From JBEICQ01 sp046297395 (lineage in GTDB: Bacteria; Bacteroidota; Bacteroidia; UBA4408): 64,000 nt of DNA. The stretch spans positions 22,360 to 86,359 of the forward strand of contig JBKCNM010000105.1 in assembly GCA_046297395.1 (NCBI GenBank). Reading direction: 5' to 3'. The position numbers and the translations under genes were made by a program. The notes beneath the pieces were generated by a model. The model made no database searches and was not told the DNA's origin. It saw only the letters and a list, made by a program, of their open reading frames with translations. Shown in pieces: positions 1 to 8,921 of this stretch; positions within the stretch are counted from its first letter, which is position 1, and every line of letters starts with the position of its first letter.

Positions 1-717
1 TTTTTTCAATTCTAACTGCAGAATTTTTCCGGTGGTGGCATTCAGTCGCTCTATTTCCTGCTCTGCCAAACCCAGGCTCTTCACCAACTCTATATTCCTG
101 AGAGATTCAGTGGTAGAGCCTGCCAGAGAGGTAGTTTGTGCCACAATGGTTTTTTGTATCACTTTTATCTTCCTGCTCAGAAAACTGCTCATGAGACCCA
201 GCAAGGGAATGGATGCAAAATAAATGGGGGCAATGAGCCAGTGGATGCTAAAGGCATAAACCATCACAAAGATGACTCCTACAAGGGATGTAAAAACAAC
301 ATTGACAAAGGCCGCAATCAACTTTTCAACATCAGCTCTCACTTTTTGAAGGATACCGAGAGTTTCGCCGCTTCTTTGGTCTTCAAACTGTTGATAAGGC
401 AACTCCAAACTATGCTTGAGCCCGTCTGTGTAAATGCGTGCTCCCAGTCTTTGTGTAATTACACTTAAAAAATAGTCCTGAAAATTCTTTGCGATTCTCG
501 AGACCATGGCCGCGCCCATCGATAGCAGAATCAGACAACCCACCCCATAAATAAATTCCTGGGAAGAATGTTTTTTTGGAGCAAATGCATATTCATCTAC
601 CACCCTCCTGAAGAGGTATGGATCAAGCAAGGAGAAGATTTGGTTAATGGCCGCCAGACTGAGCGCAAGGAGGATAAGCTTCCAATAGTTTCGCAGGTAT
701 TGTAGTAGTAATTGCAT
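1..717 (-). CDS. ABC exporter, transmembrane domain (partial)
   Basis: Reading leftward from ATG at 717, an open frame of 239 residues runs off the window edge. It starts MQLLLQYLRNYWKLILLALS and shows several long hydrophobic segments separated by the charged loops of a type I ABC exporter membrane domain (MsbA/multidrug or peptide type). The stretch RSGETLGILQKVRADVEKLI, after the second membrane hairpin, is typical of the coupling-helix region. The ATP-binding half lies outside the window, so substrate and completeness cannot be judged. The gene ends its 5' side 51 bases from the 3' end of the leftward NUDIX gene and may be cotranscribed with it. Confidence 0.85.
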   Translation of the reverse strand, partial: MQLLLQYLRNYWKLILLALSLAAINQIFSLLDPYLFRRVVDEYAFAPKKHSSQEFIYGVGCLILLSMGAAMVSRIAKNFQDYFLSVITQRLGARIYTDGLKHSLELPYQQFEDQRSGETLGILQKVRADVEKLIAAFVNVVFTSLVGVIFVMVYAFSIHWLIAPIYFASIPLLGLMSSFLSRKIKVIQKTIVAQTTSLAGSTTESLRNIELVKSLGLAEQEIERLNATTGKILQLELKK

Positions 718-768
718 AGGGATTTGGCGGGCGCAAAGGTAAGCAAACACGGATACCCCGAAAATCGT

Positions 769-1398
769 TTATTTATTCCCCCAAATTTGGGCAAATTCGC
801 TGAGCATCATGGCAGTTGCACCCCAAACAGGATAGCCTTCCAACATGTATGCCGGCACGGTGATTTCATGATGCTCAGCAACCTTCACTTTTGCATCCTG
901 CTTTGTTTCTTTTTGTAAGAGTGCATCTGCCGGAGCTTTTAAGATTTCCTGCACCTCTCTGGGATCAGGGTTGAATGGAGGTGTATGATCTACAAAACCT
1001 ACAAAGGGATACACCAAAAAATTACTCGGAGGAATATAAAGTGGAGTAAGTTCTCCAAGCAGCGTAATAGAATCGGGATGCACTCCGGTTTCTTCATGCG
1101 TTTCGCGGAGTGCTGCCTTATGCATGGCTTCACCGGGCTTGGGTTTGCCACCCGGAAAACTAATCTGTCCGCTGTGGGTTCCGGCATATTCGTTTCTCCT
1201 GATTAGCACAAAAAGTGTTTGCAGGTCTGCATCCGGAAACAAAAGCAAAAGTGTACAACCCGTTCGGGCATCATCCGGAATTACATTCTCCCTGAGTTGT
1301 TCCAAACGATGATAGGGAGCCATCGGCAACTGATGCGCTCTGCCCGGCAATGGTTTTGTCAGAATTTTTTGAAGGGAAGTAACATCCCGGTAAAACAT
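769..1398 (-). CDS. NUDIX hydrolase, CoA pyrophosphatase type (NudL-like)
   Basis: The 209-residue protein carries a complete NUDIX box at about residues 84-106 (G-x5-E-x7-RE-x2-EE-x-G pattern, with RETHEETG). Immediately before it is HSGQISFPGG, the extension that marks the UPF0035/NudL subfamily, which hydrolyses coenzyme A and its thioesters to phosphopantetheine derivatives and 3',5'-ADP. Length agrees with the family (about 190-210). The gene is divergent from the UbiA gene; a TACTTTTG element on its strand lies only 4 bases upstream of the ATG, implying almost no 5' leader. Function is inferred from motifs; the substrate is not shown by the sequence. Confidence 0.88.
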   Translation of the reverse strand: MFYRDVTSLQKILTKPLPGRAHQLPMAPYHRLEQLRENVIPDDARTGCTLLLLFPDADLQTLFVLIRRNEYAGTHSGQISFPGGKPKPGEAMHKAALRETHEETGVHPDSITLLGELTPLYIPPSNFLVYPFVGFVDHTPPFNPDPREVQEILKAPADALLQKETKQDAKVKVAEHHEITVPAYMLEGYPVWGATAMMLSEFAQIWGNK

Positions 1399-1402
1399 TT
1401 TT

Positions 1403-1410
1403 CAAAAGTA
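1403..1410 (-). promoter_or_regulatory. -7 promoter element (TACTTTTG) for the NUDIX gene
   Basis: On the minus strand this matches the Bacteroidota TAnnTTTG -7 consensus. It ends 4 bases before the NUDIX ATG at 1398, so transcription would start at or next to the start codon. No good -33 TTTG was found at the usual distance. Confidence 0.5.
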
Positions 1411-1458
1411 TTAAAACTAAGTGTAAACCATTTTCAGTTATCATTGTTGTCTCCTGAG

Positions 1459-2325
1459 ATGTTAGGTCAGTTAAAAAATTACTTATCACTTATTAAGTTC
1501 AGCCACACCATTTTTGCCCTGCCTTTTGCCTTGGTCGGATGCTTATTGGCTGTCCGAGATGAGCATTTACCCTTGCAATGGTCATTGTTGGTAAAGGTTA
1601 TTCTTTGTATGGTTTTCGCCAGAAGCGCCGCCATGGCTTTCAATCGCTACGCAGACAGGGAGTTTGACAAAAAAAACCCCAGGACATTCGTTCGTGAAAT
1701 TCCCTCCGGCATCATCTCTCCCCAATCGGCCATGGCATTTGTCATTTTCAATTGCCTCGCATTCATGGCATGCGCCTGGAGCATCAACATGGTTTGCTTT
1801 GTCCTTTCGCCGCTGGCTCTTGCTGTAATTTTGGGTTACAGTTATACCAAGCGCTTCACGCCTCTTTGTCATTTGGTACTTGGTTTGGGCCTGGCGTTGG
1901 CACCCATTGGCGCGTACCTTGCCATCGCGGGTCACTTTGCCCTTGCTCCCCTGCTCATGGCTTCCTGTGTGTTGTTTTGGGTGGCGGGATTCGACATCAT
2001 TTATGCCTTGCAGGACATTGACTTTGACAAAAGTCAGCAGCTGCTTTCGATACCGGTATTGTTGGGAAAGAAAAAAGCGCTGGCACTTGCCCGCGTCCTG
2101 CATGTTGGAGCATGTCTCTTTTTGTTTGCCAATGCGATGATTCATCCCTATGCATGGCTGAATTGGTTGGGAACAGGCATTTTTTCTTCACTTGTCATCT
2201 ATCAGCATAGCCTGGTGAGCGAGACAGATCTCAGCAAAGTAAATCTCGCCTTTTTTACAACCAACGGTTTGGCAAGTCTTGCCTACGCTCTTTTTTTTGC
2301 AGCGGATCAGTATTTCATCCGGTAG
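1459..2325 (+). CDS. UbiA-family polyprenyltransferase
   Basis: This integral membrane prenyltransferase attaches a polyprenyl chain to an aromatic acid in quinone synthesis. The ATG at 1459 gives 288 residues, the family's normal length, and starts MLGQLKNYLSLIKFSHTIFA; the frame stays open 80 codons further upstream, but that would run back into the NUDIX gene. Both Asp-rich signature motifs are present: NRYADREFDKKNPRT at about residues 62-76 and YALQDIDFD in the second half. About eight hydrophobic segments are visible. It resembles the 4-hydroxybenzoate/MqnP-like proteins common in menaquinone-using Bacteroidota, so a role in menaquinone synthesis is likely but inferred. Confidence 0.9.
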   Translation: MLGQLKNYLSLIKFSHTIFALPFALVGCLLAVRDEHLPLQWSLLVKVILCMVFARSAAMAFNRYADREFDKKNPRTFVREIPSGIISPQSAMAFVIFNCLAFMACAWSINMVCFVLSPLALAVILGYSYTKRFTPLCHLVLGLGLALAPIGAYLAIAGHFALAPLLMASCVLFWVAGFDIIYALQDIDFDKSQQLLSIPVLLGKKKALALARVLHVGACLFLFANAMIHPYAWLNWLGTGIFSSLVIYQHSLVSETDLSKVNLAFFTTNGLASLAYALFFAADQYFIR

Positions 2326-2402
2326 CTCTTATTTTCCTTTAAAAAGCCAAAGCATTTTGCAGTTTCAAGGGCTATTCTCTACATTCACCAAAAAAAAAGT
2401 AT

Positions 2403-4181
2403 ATGTCAACTCCCATCAAAGGCGGAGAATTTCTAATCCGTGAATCGTCTTGTGAATCAGTATTTACTCCTGAAGACTGGAATGAAGAGCAACTCATGAT
2501 TGCACAAACCTGCCGCGAATTCTTGGAGCAGGAAGTATTTCCCAGACTAAATGAAATTGATGCCCAGAAAGAAGGCCTGATGCAGGAATTGCTCGACAAG
2601 GCAGGGGAACTGGGCTTACTCGGAATTTCTATTCCGGAAGAATATGGTGGTTTCGGTAAAAACTTTGTCACCAGTATGCTCACAACTGAAGTATTGGGTG
2701 CGGGCCATTCATTTGCAGTTGCCATTGCTGCACATACGGGGATTGGTACTCTTCCAATCTTGCTCTACGGAAATGAAGCACAAAAACAGAAGTACATCAC
2801 AAAACTGGCTAGCGGCGAATGGAAAGGATGTTATTGCCTTACTGAGCCGGGTGCAGGTTCGGATGCCAATAGTGGAAAAACCCGTGCCGTACTTTCTGCC
2901 GACGGAAAACATTATGTACTCAATGGACAAAAAATGTGGATTACCAACGGTGGCTTTGCTGATGTGCTTACCGTTTTTGCAAAAATTGACAATGATGAAA
3001 ACCTGAGTGCTTTTGTTGTGGAGAGAGGTTATGAAGGCATCACTTTCAATGCGGAGGAACATAAAATGGGAATCAAAGGAAGCAGCACCCGCCAGATTTT
3101 TTTCAACGATGTAAAAGTTCCTGTGGAGAACCTGCTTTCAGAGCGTCAGAATGGTTTTAAGATTGCAGTAAACATCCTAAATCTGGGCAGGATTAAACTT
3201 GCCGGTGCTGCACTGGGAGGGGCCAAGCGCGCCATCAACCAGTCCATTCAATATGCGACAGAGCGACAACAATTTGGCAGACCGATTTCCAAATATGGTG
3301 CCATTCAACATAAACTGGCAGAGCAGGCCATCCGCGTTTTTGCCTGCGAAAGTGCCACCTATCGTTGCAGCCAAAACATTGATGATGCCATAGAAGCCTT
3401 GACCAAGGAAGGAATGGAACCCTCCAAAGCCAAATTGAAAGGAGTGGAACAATTTGCTGCTGAAGCAGCCATTCTCAAAGTACATGGATCTGAAGTCCTT
3501 GATTTTGTTGTTGATGAAGGAGTGCAGATATATGGAGGAATGGGTTATAGTGCAGAGGCGCCCATGGACAGAGCTTACCGTGATGCAAGAATCAACCGGA
3601 TTTTTGAAGGCACCAATGAAATCAATCGAATGCTTACGGTGGATATGCTGCTGAAAAGAGCCATGAAAGGAGAACTTGACCTGATGGGACCTGCACAGAA
3701 AGTAGCTGCTGAACTGATGAATATTCCGGAGTTCGGCGACATGGAAACCAACCTGATAACAAGTGCCAAAAATACCCTCTCAGGATTTAAAAAAGCTGTG
3801 CTGATGGTGGCAGGTGCTGCTGTGCAAAAATTAATGACTACACTGGCCAAGGAACAGGAAGTGCTCATGAATATTGCCGATATGATTATTGATGTGTATG
3901 TAGCCGAAAGCCTGATGCTGCGTGTAGAGAAAATGCACAAATCAGGAAAGGCTACTTCCGGCTCGGTTTATGATGGCATTCTTCGTGTTTTTATAAATGA
4001 TGCCGCAGTGCGCATACATACTGCAGGACGCGAAGCAGTATGTAGCTTTTCTGAAGGTGACGAACTGAGAATGCTTTTAATGGGCCTCAAAAGATTTACA
4101 AAAACTGAACCTGTAAACACCAAAAATCTGCGAAGAGAGATTGCCTCCAAACTAATCAGCGAAAATGCATACAATTTGTAA
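2403..4181 (+). CDS. acyl-CoA dehydrogenase, long (VLCAD/ACAD9-like) type
   Basis: A flavoprotein of fatty acid beta-oxidation that introduces the alpha,beta double bond into acyl-CoA. At 592 residues it is about 200 longer than classical forms. Residues 1-430 hold the acyl-CoA dehydrogenase core: CYCLTEPGAGSDA (FAD/substrate loop), MWITNGG, and RIFEGTNEINR with the Glu expected to be the catalytic base. The remaining 160 residues are a helical C-terminal extension like that of very-long-chain enzymes. It stands alone between ubiA and a histidine kinase gene. A second, short-type paralogue lies at 56.9 kb. Chain-length preference is inferred from size only. Confidence 0.92.
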   Translation: MSTPIKGGEFLIRESSCESVFTPEDWNEEQLMIAQTCREFLEQEVFPRLNEIDAQKEGLMQELLDKAGELGLLGISIPEEYGGFGKNFVTSMLTTEVLGAGHSFAVAIAAHTGIGTLPILLYGNEAQKQKYITKLASGEWKGCYCLTEPGAGSDANSGKTRAVLSADGKHYVLNGQKMWITNGGFADVLTVFAKIDNDENLSAFVVERGYEGITFNAEEHKMGIKGSSTRQIFFNDVKVPVENLLSERQNGFKIAVNILNLGRIKLAGAALGGAKRAINQSIQYATERQQFGRPISKYGAIQHKLAEQAIRVFACESATYRCSQNIDDAIEALTKEGMEPSKAKLKGVEQFAAEAAILKVHGSEVLDFVVDEGVQIYGGMGYSAEAPMDRAYRDARINRIFEGTNEINRMLTVDMLLKRAMKGELDLMGPAQKVAAELMNIPEFGDMETNLITSAKNTLSGFKKAVLMVAGAAVQKLMTTLAKEQEVLMNIADMIIDVYVAESLMLRVEKMHKSGKATSGSVYDGILRVFINDAAVRIHTAGREAVCSFSEGDELRMLLMGLKRFTKTEPVNTKNLRREIASKLISENAYNL

Positions 4182-4283
4182 AGCATTTCAAACTTCCTGA
4201 AGATGCATTTTTTCAGGCTTCCTATCAATGGCCTTGCTTGACTTTCTTGACAGATGTTTTGCATTCTAAAACGCTAAAAAAAC

Positions 4284-5321
4284 ATGAAACCCAGGATACA
4301 GGTAACATTACTCTCGCTGCTGATTGCAGGTATTGTTGCAGGAGCCGGTCTTTACCTGAAAGTGGGAGCGATTGTTTTGTTGCTCCTTTTTACCATCAAT
4401 TTTCTGTCTTGTTTTTTTCTGTTCAATTATTACATTGAGAGGATTATTTTCGAGAAAATCAAACTGGTTTATAAACTTATTTACAACCTCAAAAGAGACA
4501 AGGATTTAAAAAGTGCAATGGGTGATTACATCACCGATGATCCCATTACCGATGTGGAGGAGCAGGTAAAAGACTGGGCAAGAGACAAGAAAAAGGAAAT
4601 TGATCAACTGAAATTGTTGGCAAAATACAGGAAAGAATTTCTTGCCAACCTGTCACATGAGTTTAAAACACCGCTCTTCAGTATCCAAGGTTATATTCAA
4701 ATGCTGCTGGATGATGATTTGGAAGACAAGAACCAAACACGAAATTTTCTCTCCAAAACCGACAGAAATATTGAGCGCTTGGTTGTATTGGTAAATGATT
4801 TGGATGAGATTGCTCACCTTGAATCAGGAAAGGTTGAGATGGTCATAAAACCCTTTGAACTGTTTCAACTGATCCAGGATGTGAAAGAGATGAGTGAACA
4901 GAAGGCAAAGGAACTGAAAATCACACTCAGTATTTTTAAGGAAGGTTCATTTCGCTCCATGGTGGAAGCCGACAGGGAAAAGATTACCCAGGTATTTATC
5001 AACCTGATTGATAATGCACTTAAATACGGAAAAATGGGTGGAGAGGTAAAAATTATGCTATTTGACATGGGTGAAAAAGTGTTGGTAGAAGTTACAGACG
5101 ATGGCATAGGCATTGCCGAACAGCACCTTCCAAGGCTATTCGAAAGATTTTATCGCACCGATGCCAGCCGGGCCAGATCCATCGGTGGCTCCGGCCTGGG
5201 CCTTGCCATTGTTAAACACATCCTTGATGCACACAACGAAACCATCAATGTAAGAAGTACTGAAGGGATAGGGACAACATTTGCATTTACCCTGCAGAAA
5301 GCCGGAAAAAAAGGGTTTTAA
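4284..5321 (+). CDS. sensor histidine kinase, PhoR-like, without a partner regulator nearby
   Basis: The 345-residue protein has two membrane spans in its first 50 residues with almost no periplasmic loop between them. A coiled linker follows, then a HisKA domain with phospho-acceptor His125 in FLANLSHEFKTP, an N box (INLIDNALKYGK), G1 (DDGIGI), F box (LFERFYRTD) and G2 (GGSGLGLAIV). This is a complete kinase. No response regulator gene is adjacent; instead the DUF47 and PiT phosphate genes follow after 44 bases, with two TTAACA repeats overlapping this gene's stop codon. The context suggests phosphate sensing, as in PhoR, but that is inference. Confidence 0.9.
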   Translation: MKPRIQVTLLSLLIAGIVAGAGLYLKVGAIVLLLLFTINFLSCFFLFNYYIERIIFEKIKLVYKLIYNLKRDKDLKSAMGDYITDDPITDVEEQVKDWARDKKKEIDQLKLLAKYRKEFLANLSHEFKTPLFSIQGYIQMLLDDDLEDKNQTRNFLSKTDRNIERLVVLVNDLDEIAHLESGKVEMVIKPFELFQLIQDVKEMSEQKAKELKITLSIFKEGSFRSMVEADREKITQVFINLIDNALKYGKMGGEVKIMLFDMGEKVLVEVTDDGIGIAEQHLPRLFERFYRTDASRARSIGGSGLGLAIVKHILDAHNETINVRSTEGIGTTFAFTLQKAGKKGF

Positions 5322-5351
5322 CATTAACTTAACATTGTCGGTCTACCTTTA
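5318..5351 (+). promoter_or_regulatory. Pho-box-like direct repeat and possible promoter upstream of DUF47-PiT
   Basis: TTAACA occurs at 5318-5323 and again at 5329-5334, an exact 11-bp period, matching the TTAACA-N5 repeat bound by PhoP-type regulators. TACCTTTA at 5344-5351 fits the -7 consensus in 7 of 8 positions. The first repeat overlaps the histidine kinase stop codon (5319-5321). The DUF47 start follows at 5366. Confidence 0.5.
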
Positions 5352-5365
5352 GGCAAATTTGATTC

Positions 5366-6013
5366 ATGAGTCTGAATACCATTTTTCAGTTTTTTGTTCC
5401 CAAAGACAAAAAGTTTTTTCCACTGTTTGAAAGTGCTGCAGCCAATGTTGTTAAAATGTCTCACCTGCTGAATGAAGCAATCAATACAAATGATTCTGAA
5501 AAGCGACATGAAATTATCCGCGAAATAGATCACCTTGAGCATGTGGGTGACCATGCCTCCCATCAGGTTTTTATTGAACTGGGTAAAAACTTTATCACTC
5601 CTTTTGATCGTGAAGATATTCATGCACTTGCCGCTGCCATAGATGATGTAGCTGACTACATCCATGGTACTGCAAACAGAATCATGATGTATAAAATTGA
5701 AAAATTTCCGGAGACCATTCATAAACTCAGTGAACTTACCATTGAAGCCTGTGTGGAATTGGAAAAAGCCGTAAAAGAGCTGCGCAACATGAAAAATATT
5801 CGCACACTCACCGATGCATTTATCCGAATCAACAGCATAGAGAATCAGGCCGACTATATTTTTGACAAAGCCATTGGCGACTTATTTGACTCAGAGACAA
5901 ATGCGCTCGAGGTAATCAAACAAAAAGAAATCCTTTCGGCTCTTGAAACAGCTACAGACAAGGCGGAAGATGCTGCCAATGTCATTGAGTCTATCATCAT
6001 TAAATATGTATAA
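5366..6013 (+). CDS. DUF47 family protein (PhoU-like Pit accessory)
   Basis: A 215-residue, almost wholly helical cytoplasmic protein. It has the DUF47/PhoU-like pattern, including EIDHLEHVGDHASHQVF and a mirror-like second half with IENQADYIFDKAIGDLF; the repeated E-x-x-A/H-D positions are the metal-binding residues of the family. DUF47 genes typically precede a PiT phosphate transporter, as here with a 6-base gap, and are thought to regulate it. No signal or membrane segments. Role in phosphate transport control is known for the family and inferred here from the pairing. Confidence 0.9.
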   Translation: MSLNTIFQFFVPKDKKFFPLFESAAANVVKMSHLLNEAINTNDSEKRHEIIREIDHLEHVGDHASHQVFIELGKNFITPFDREDIHALAAAIDDVADYIHGTANRIMMYKIEKFPETIHKLSELTIEACVELEKAVKELRNMKNIRTLTDAFIRINSIENQADYIFDKAIGDLFDSETNALEVIKQKEILSALETATDKAEDAANVIESIIIKYV

Positions 6014-6019
6014 CCACAT

Positions 6020-7006
6020 ATGACTTTACTGATCATTGTGGTCGTCCTTGCCCTTGTATTTGATTACATCAACGGGTTTCATGATGCCGCAAACTCAATA
6101 GCAACAATCGTTTCTACCAAAGTATTATCACCTTTTCAGGCAGTACTTTGGGCTGCGTTTTTCAATTTTGTAGCCTTCTTTGTTTTTAAAGATCACGGAG
6201 TGGCAAATACCATTGCCAAAACTGTTAAGTCTGAATTTATTACCCTTGATGTGATCATGTCGGGACTGATTGCAGCCATTGCCTGGAACCTCATCACCTG
6301 GTGGCTTGGAATCCCTTCCTCTTCCTCTCATACGCTCATTGGTGGCTTTGCGGGTGCAGCCATTGCCCATGCAGGTTTTGAGGTGATTGATATCACGAGA
6401 ATCTCCAAAATTTTTCTTTTTATTTTCATCGCCCCTTTAATCGGGATGATGGTATCTTATATTTTAACCATCATCATCCTCAATGTATGCAGACACGCCA
6501 GTCCTGCCAAGGCCGATACATGGTTCAAGCGCCTTCAACTGCTTTCATCAGCTGCCTTTTCGCTGGGCCACGGAGGGAATGATGCGCAAAAGGTGATGGG
6601 AATTATTTCCGCTGCCTTGCTTGTAAACGGAAACATTTCCTCCATAGAAGCCATGCCTCCATGGGTACCGATGGGCTGTTATACTGCAATAGCCATTGGC
6701 ACAATGAGCGGGGGATGGAGAATTGTAAAAACCATGGGAACAAAAATTACCAAGGTAACGCCCCTTGAAGGGGTGGCTGCCGAAACTGCAGGAGCCTTTA
6801 CTCTTTTTCTGACAGAACATTATAAAATACCAGTAAGTACCACACATACCATTACGGGATCCATCATCGGAGTGGGTTTGTCCAAAAGGGTATCTGCCGT
6901 TAGATGGGGCGTAACAGTTAATCTCATCTGGGCTTGGATTCTGACTATTCCCGTTTCGGGTTTTATGGCTATGATGACCTATTATTTGGTAAAACTACTC
7001 CATTGA
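6020..7006 (+). CDS. inorganic phosphate transporter, PiT family
   Basis: A 328-residue membrane protein with about ten hydrophobic segments. Both internal PiT signature repeats are visible: YINGFHDAANSIATIVSTK near the N-terminus and SLGHGGNDAQKVMGIISAAL in the second half. PiT proteins import phosphate, usually as a metal-phosphate complex driven by the proton or sodium gradient. Size is at the short end typical of bacterial forms (about 330-420), with no long central loop. It is cotranscribed with the DUF47 gene and probably controlled by the Pho-like box at 5318. Confidence 0.93.
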   Translation: MTLLIIVVVLALVFDYINGFHDAANSIATIVSTKVLSPFQAVLWAAFFNFVAFFVFKDHGVANTIAKTVKSEFITLDVIMSGLIAAIAWNLITWWLGIPSSSSHTLIGGFAGAAIAHAGFEVIDITRISKIFLFIFIAPLIGMMVSYILTIIILNVCRHASPAKADTWFKRLQLLSSAAFSLGHGGNDAQKVMGIISAALLVNGNISSIEAMPPWVPMGCYTAIAIGTMSGGWRIVKTMGTKITKVTPLEGVAAETAGAFTLFLTEHYKIPVSTTHTITGSIIGVGLSKRVSAVRWGVTVNLIWAWILTIPVSGFMAMMTYYLVKLLH

Positions 7007-7123
7007 ATAGATTTACCTGATAGTACTTGCCCCGGCATGTATTGTGAACTTTCGAAGCGAAAAATAAATACTGTTTAGTGTTTAATGATTTGGCACTTGG
7101 TCGGGCTTAAACAACTTATTTGA

Positions 7124-8314
7124 CTACACATCTTCAGGATCATTTCTCGTATCGAGTTCTCTGATCTCATGGAGTTTCATCCATGCAAACAAAGAGACCA
7201 TGAGTGTAATGCACCCCCCTGCAACGATACTGGGAACCAAACCAAAAAAGCGGGCAGCAAGACCTGATTCAAAGGCACCCAGTTCATTGGATGAACCAAT
7301 AAAAATTTTACTCACAGCCTCTACCCTTCCACGCATTTGTTCCGGGGCATAGAGCTGTACGATAGTAGATCGGATAATGACACTCACTTCATCAAAAACT
7401 CCGCTCAGAAACAAAAAAATCCACGCCGCCGAAAATGTTTTGCTGAAAGCGAAGGCAATCATACAACATCCGAATGCAGCCACAGAAAGCAGCATTTTTT
7501 TTCCGGCATTTTTCTGTGGGGGACGCACAGAGAGTATCAGCGACATACAAATCGCTCCCATTGCCGGGGCAGCTTGCAAGTAGCCGAGATATTCCGGACC
7601 ACAGTGTAGAATTTTATCGGCAAAAGCCGGTAAAATAGCTATTACGCCACCAAACAAAACGGCAAACATGTCCACGGCAAAAGCGCCAACAAGTTGTTGT
7701 GTGCCGAATACAAAACGGAGGCCTTCTTTGAGCGACACAAAAACCCCCTCGTGTTTTTGAAACGGTGGGTTGGGAAGCGCAGAAGTCCTAAAAAACAGGA
7801 ATAAAGAAATCATTGCACAAATCGCTACAAGCGAGGCTGCTGCAAGTGATCCCAAATAAGCATAAATCAGGCCGGCGCTTGCCGGGCCGGAAACCGCACT
7901 GATGTCAAATGAAATGCTGTTCCACACAGCAGAGAATGGATACAATTTTCTGGGAATCAGTTGAGCGGCCATAGCTCCGTGAGCCGGAGCATAAAATCCC
8001 CTGACAATGCCCAGTAAAAAAATGAGCATATATAGGGGAAAGATTGGTAGATTTTCTGAGTGATGCAGCCATAAAAAGGCAAGCAGAAACACTGCCCCCG
8101 CAAGATATGCAGAAGCACAAAAAAGGACAATCATTCTTCTGTTGTATCGATCGGCAGTAATGCCTGCAAAAAGGGCAGTACTCAGAAAAGGCAATGCCTC
8201 ACAAAGTCCGATTAGTCCCAGCGAAAGTTCATCATGTGTCTGCTGATAAATCAGCCAGGATACCACCAGCGCCAGGGACCTGTTGGCGAAGGTGAGCATA
8301 AACTTGCCACCCAA
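7124..8314 (-). CDS. MFS transporter (uncertain N-terminus)
   Basis: A 396-residue major facilitator protein with about 12 membrane segments. The loop-2/3 signature is present as GITADRYNRRM. It resembles the EntS/DUF894-like exporters; the substrate is unknown. The only standard start giving most of segment 1 is TTG at 8314; the next is ATG at 8299. The in-frame sequence before TTG reads HIRDYRYF, which looks like the family's normal N-terminus, yet no ATG, GTG or TTG exists between the frame's stop at 8393-8395 and 8314. Its 3' end converges on the PiT gene. It follows mscL at 53 bases and may be cotranscribed. Confidence 0.82.
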   Translation of the reverse strand: MGGKFMLTFANRSLALVVSWLIYQQTHDELSLGLIGLCEALPFLSTALFAGITADRYNRRMIVLFCASAYLAGAVFLLAFLWLHHSENLPIFPLYMLIFLLGIVRGFYAPAHGAMAAQLIPRKLYPFSAVWNSISFDISAVSGPASAGLIYAYLGSLAAASLVAICAMISLFLFFRTSALPNPPFQKHEGVFVSLKEGLRFVFGTQQLVGAFAVDMFAVLFGGVIAILPAFADKILHCGPEYLGYLQAAPAMGAICMSLILSVRPPQKNAGKKMLLSVAAFGCCMIAFAFSKTFSAAWIFLFLSGVFDEVSVIIRSTIVQLYAPEQMRGRVEAVSKIFIGSSNELGAFESGLAARFFGLVPSIVAGGCITLMVSLFAWMKLHEIRELDTRNDPEDV

Positions 8315-8367
8315 AAAATATCGGTAATCCCGTATATGTAGAACGCGGGTGTCGATTGCTGCAGGTA

Positions 8368-8799
8368 TTACTTCTTCAGCAAATCGCGAATCTCAGTAAG
8401 CAATACCTCCTGGGCAGGAGGTGCAGCAGGAGCGGCTGTTTGGGCTTCCTCCTTTTTACGGGCTGCATTCATGGTACGAACCACCAAAAAAATAACAAAG
8501 GCCACAACCAAAAAATCAAACACATTGGTAATGAATGTACCATACTTAATGGCTACTTCCGGCGCCGCCTCAACCACCACCGTATCTCCTTGTTTAACCT
8601 GTTCAATGGCTTGCTTGATGACCAGTTTCCTGTCGTTGAAATCGATTCCTCCCGTGAGCATGCCAATGGCAGGCATCACCATCCCGTCAATAAACGAACT
8701 CACCACTTTACCAAAAGCCGCTCCCATGACAAAGGCAACAGCTGTTTCCACAAGATTGCCACGCATGGCAAAGGACTTGAATTCCTGAAATACACCCAT
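8368..8799 (-). CDS. mscL: large-conductance mechanosensitive channel MscL
   Basis: A pore-forming inner-membrane protein that opens under membrane tension to release solutes during osmotic downshock. The 143 residues match the family (about 130-150). The N-terminal amphipathic helix FQEFKSFAMRGNLVETAVAF and TM1 (VMGAAFGKVVSSFIDGMVMP) are clearly conserved, TM2 is FDFLVVAFVIFLVV, and a C-terminal helix ends TEIRDLLKK after an Ala/Pro-rich linker. The ATG at 8799 is the expected start. Single gene, possibly cotranscribed with the MFS gene downstream. Confidence 0.96.
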   Translation of the reverse strand: MGVFQEFKSFAMRGNLVETAVAFVMGAAFGKVVSSFIDGMVMPAIGMLTGGIDFNDRKLVIKQAIEQVKQGDTVVVEAAPEVAIKYGTFITNVFDFLVVAFVIFLVVRTMNAARKKEEAQTAAPAAPPAQEVLLTEIRDLLKK

Positions 8800-8921
8800 G
8801 ATTATTTTTTTACGAAAGTAGGATTTCGGCTTGAAAACAAAAAGAAAGGCTGCAATCTCAAATGTTACGGAGGATGCTTATGAATGAGCTCCGCAGATGC
8901 ATAGAAATGTTTGCTTTAATA

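Noticed and set aside
1582..2145. 187-codon leftward frame opposite the UbiA gene
   Set aside because: Low-complexity Arg/Gln/His-rich translation with no motif; UbiA on the other strand has both Asp-rich motifs and full length.
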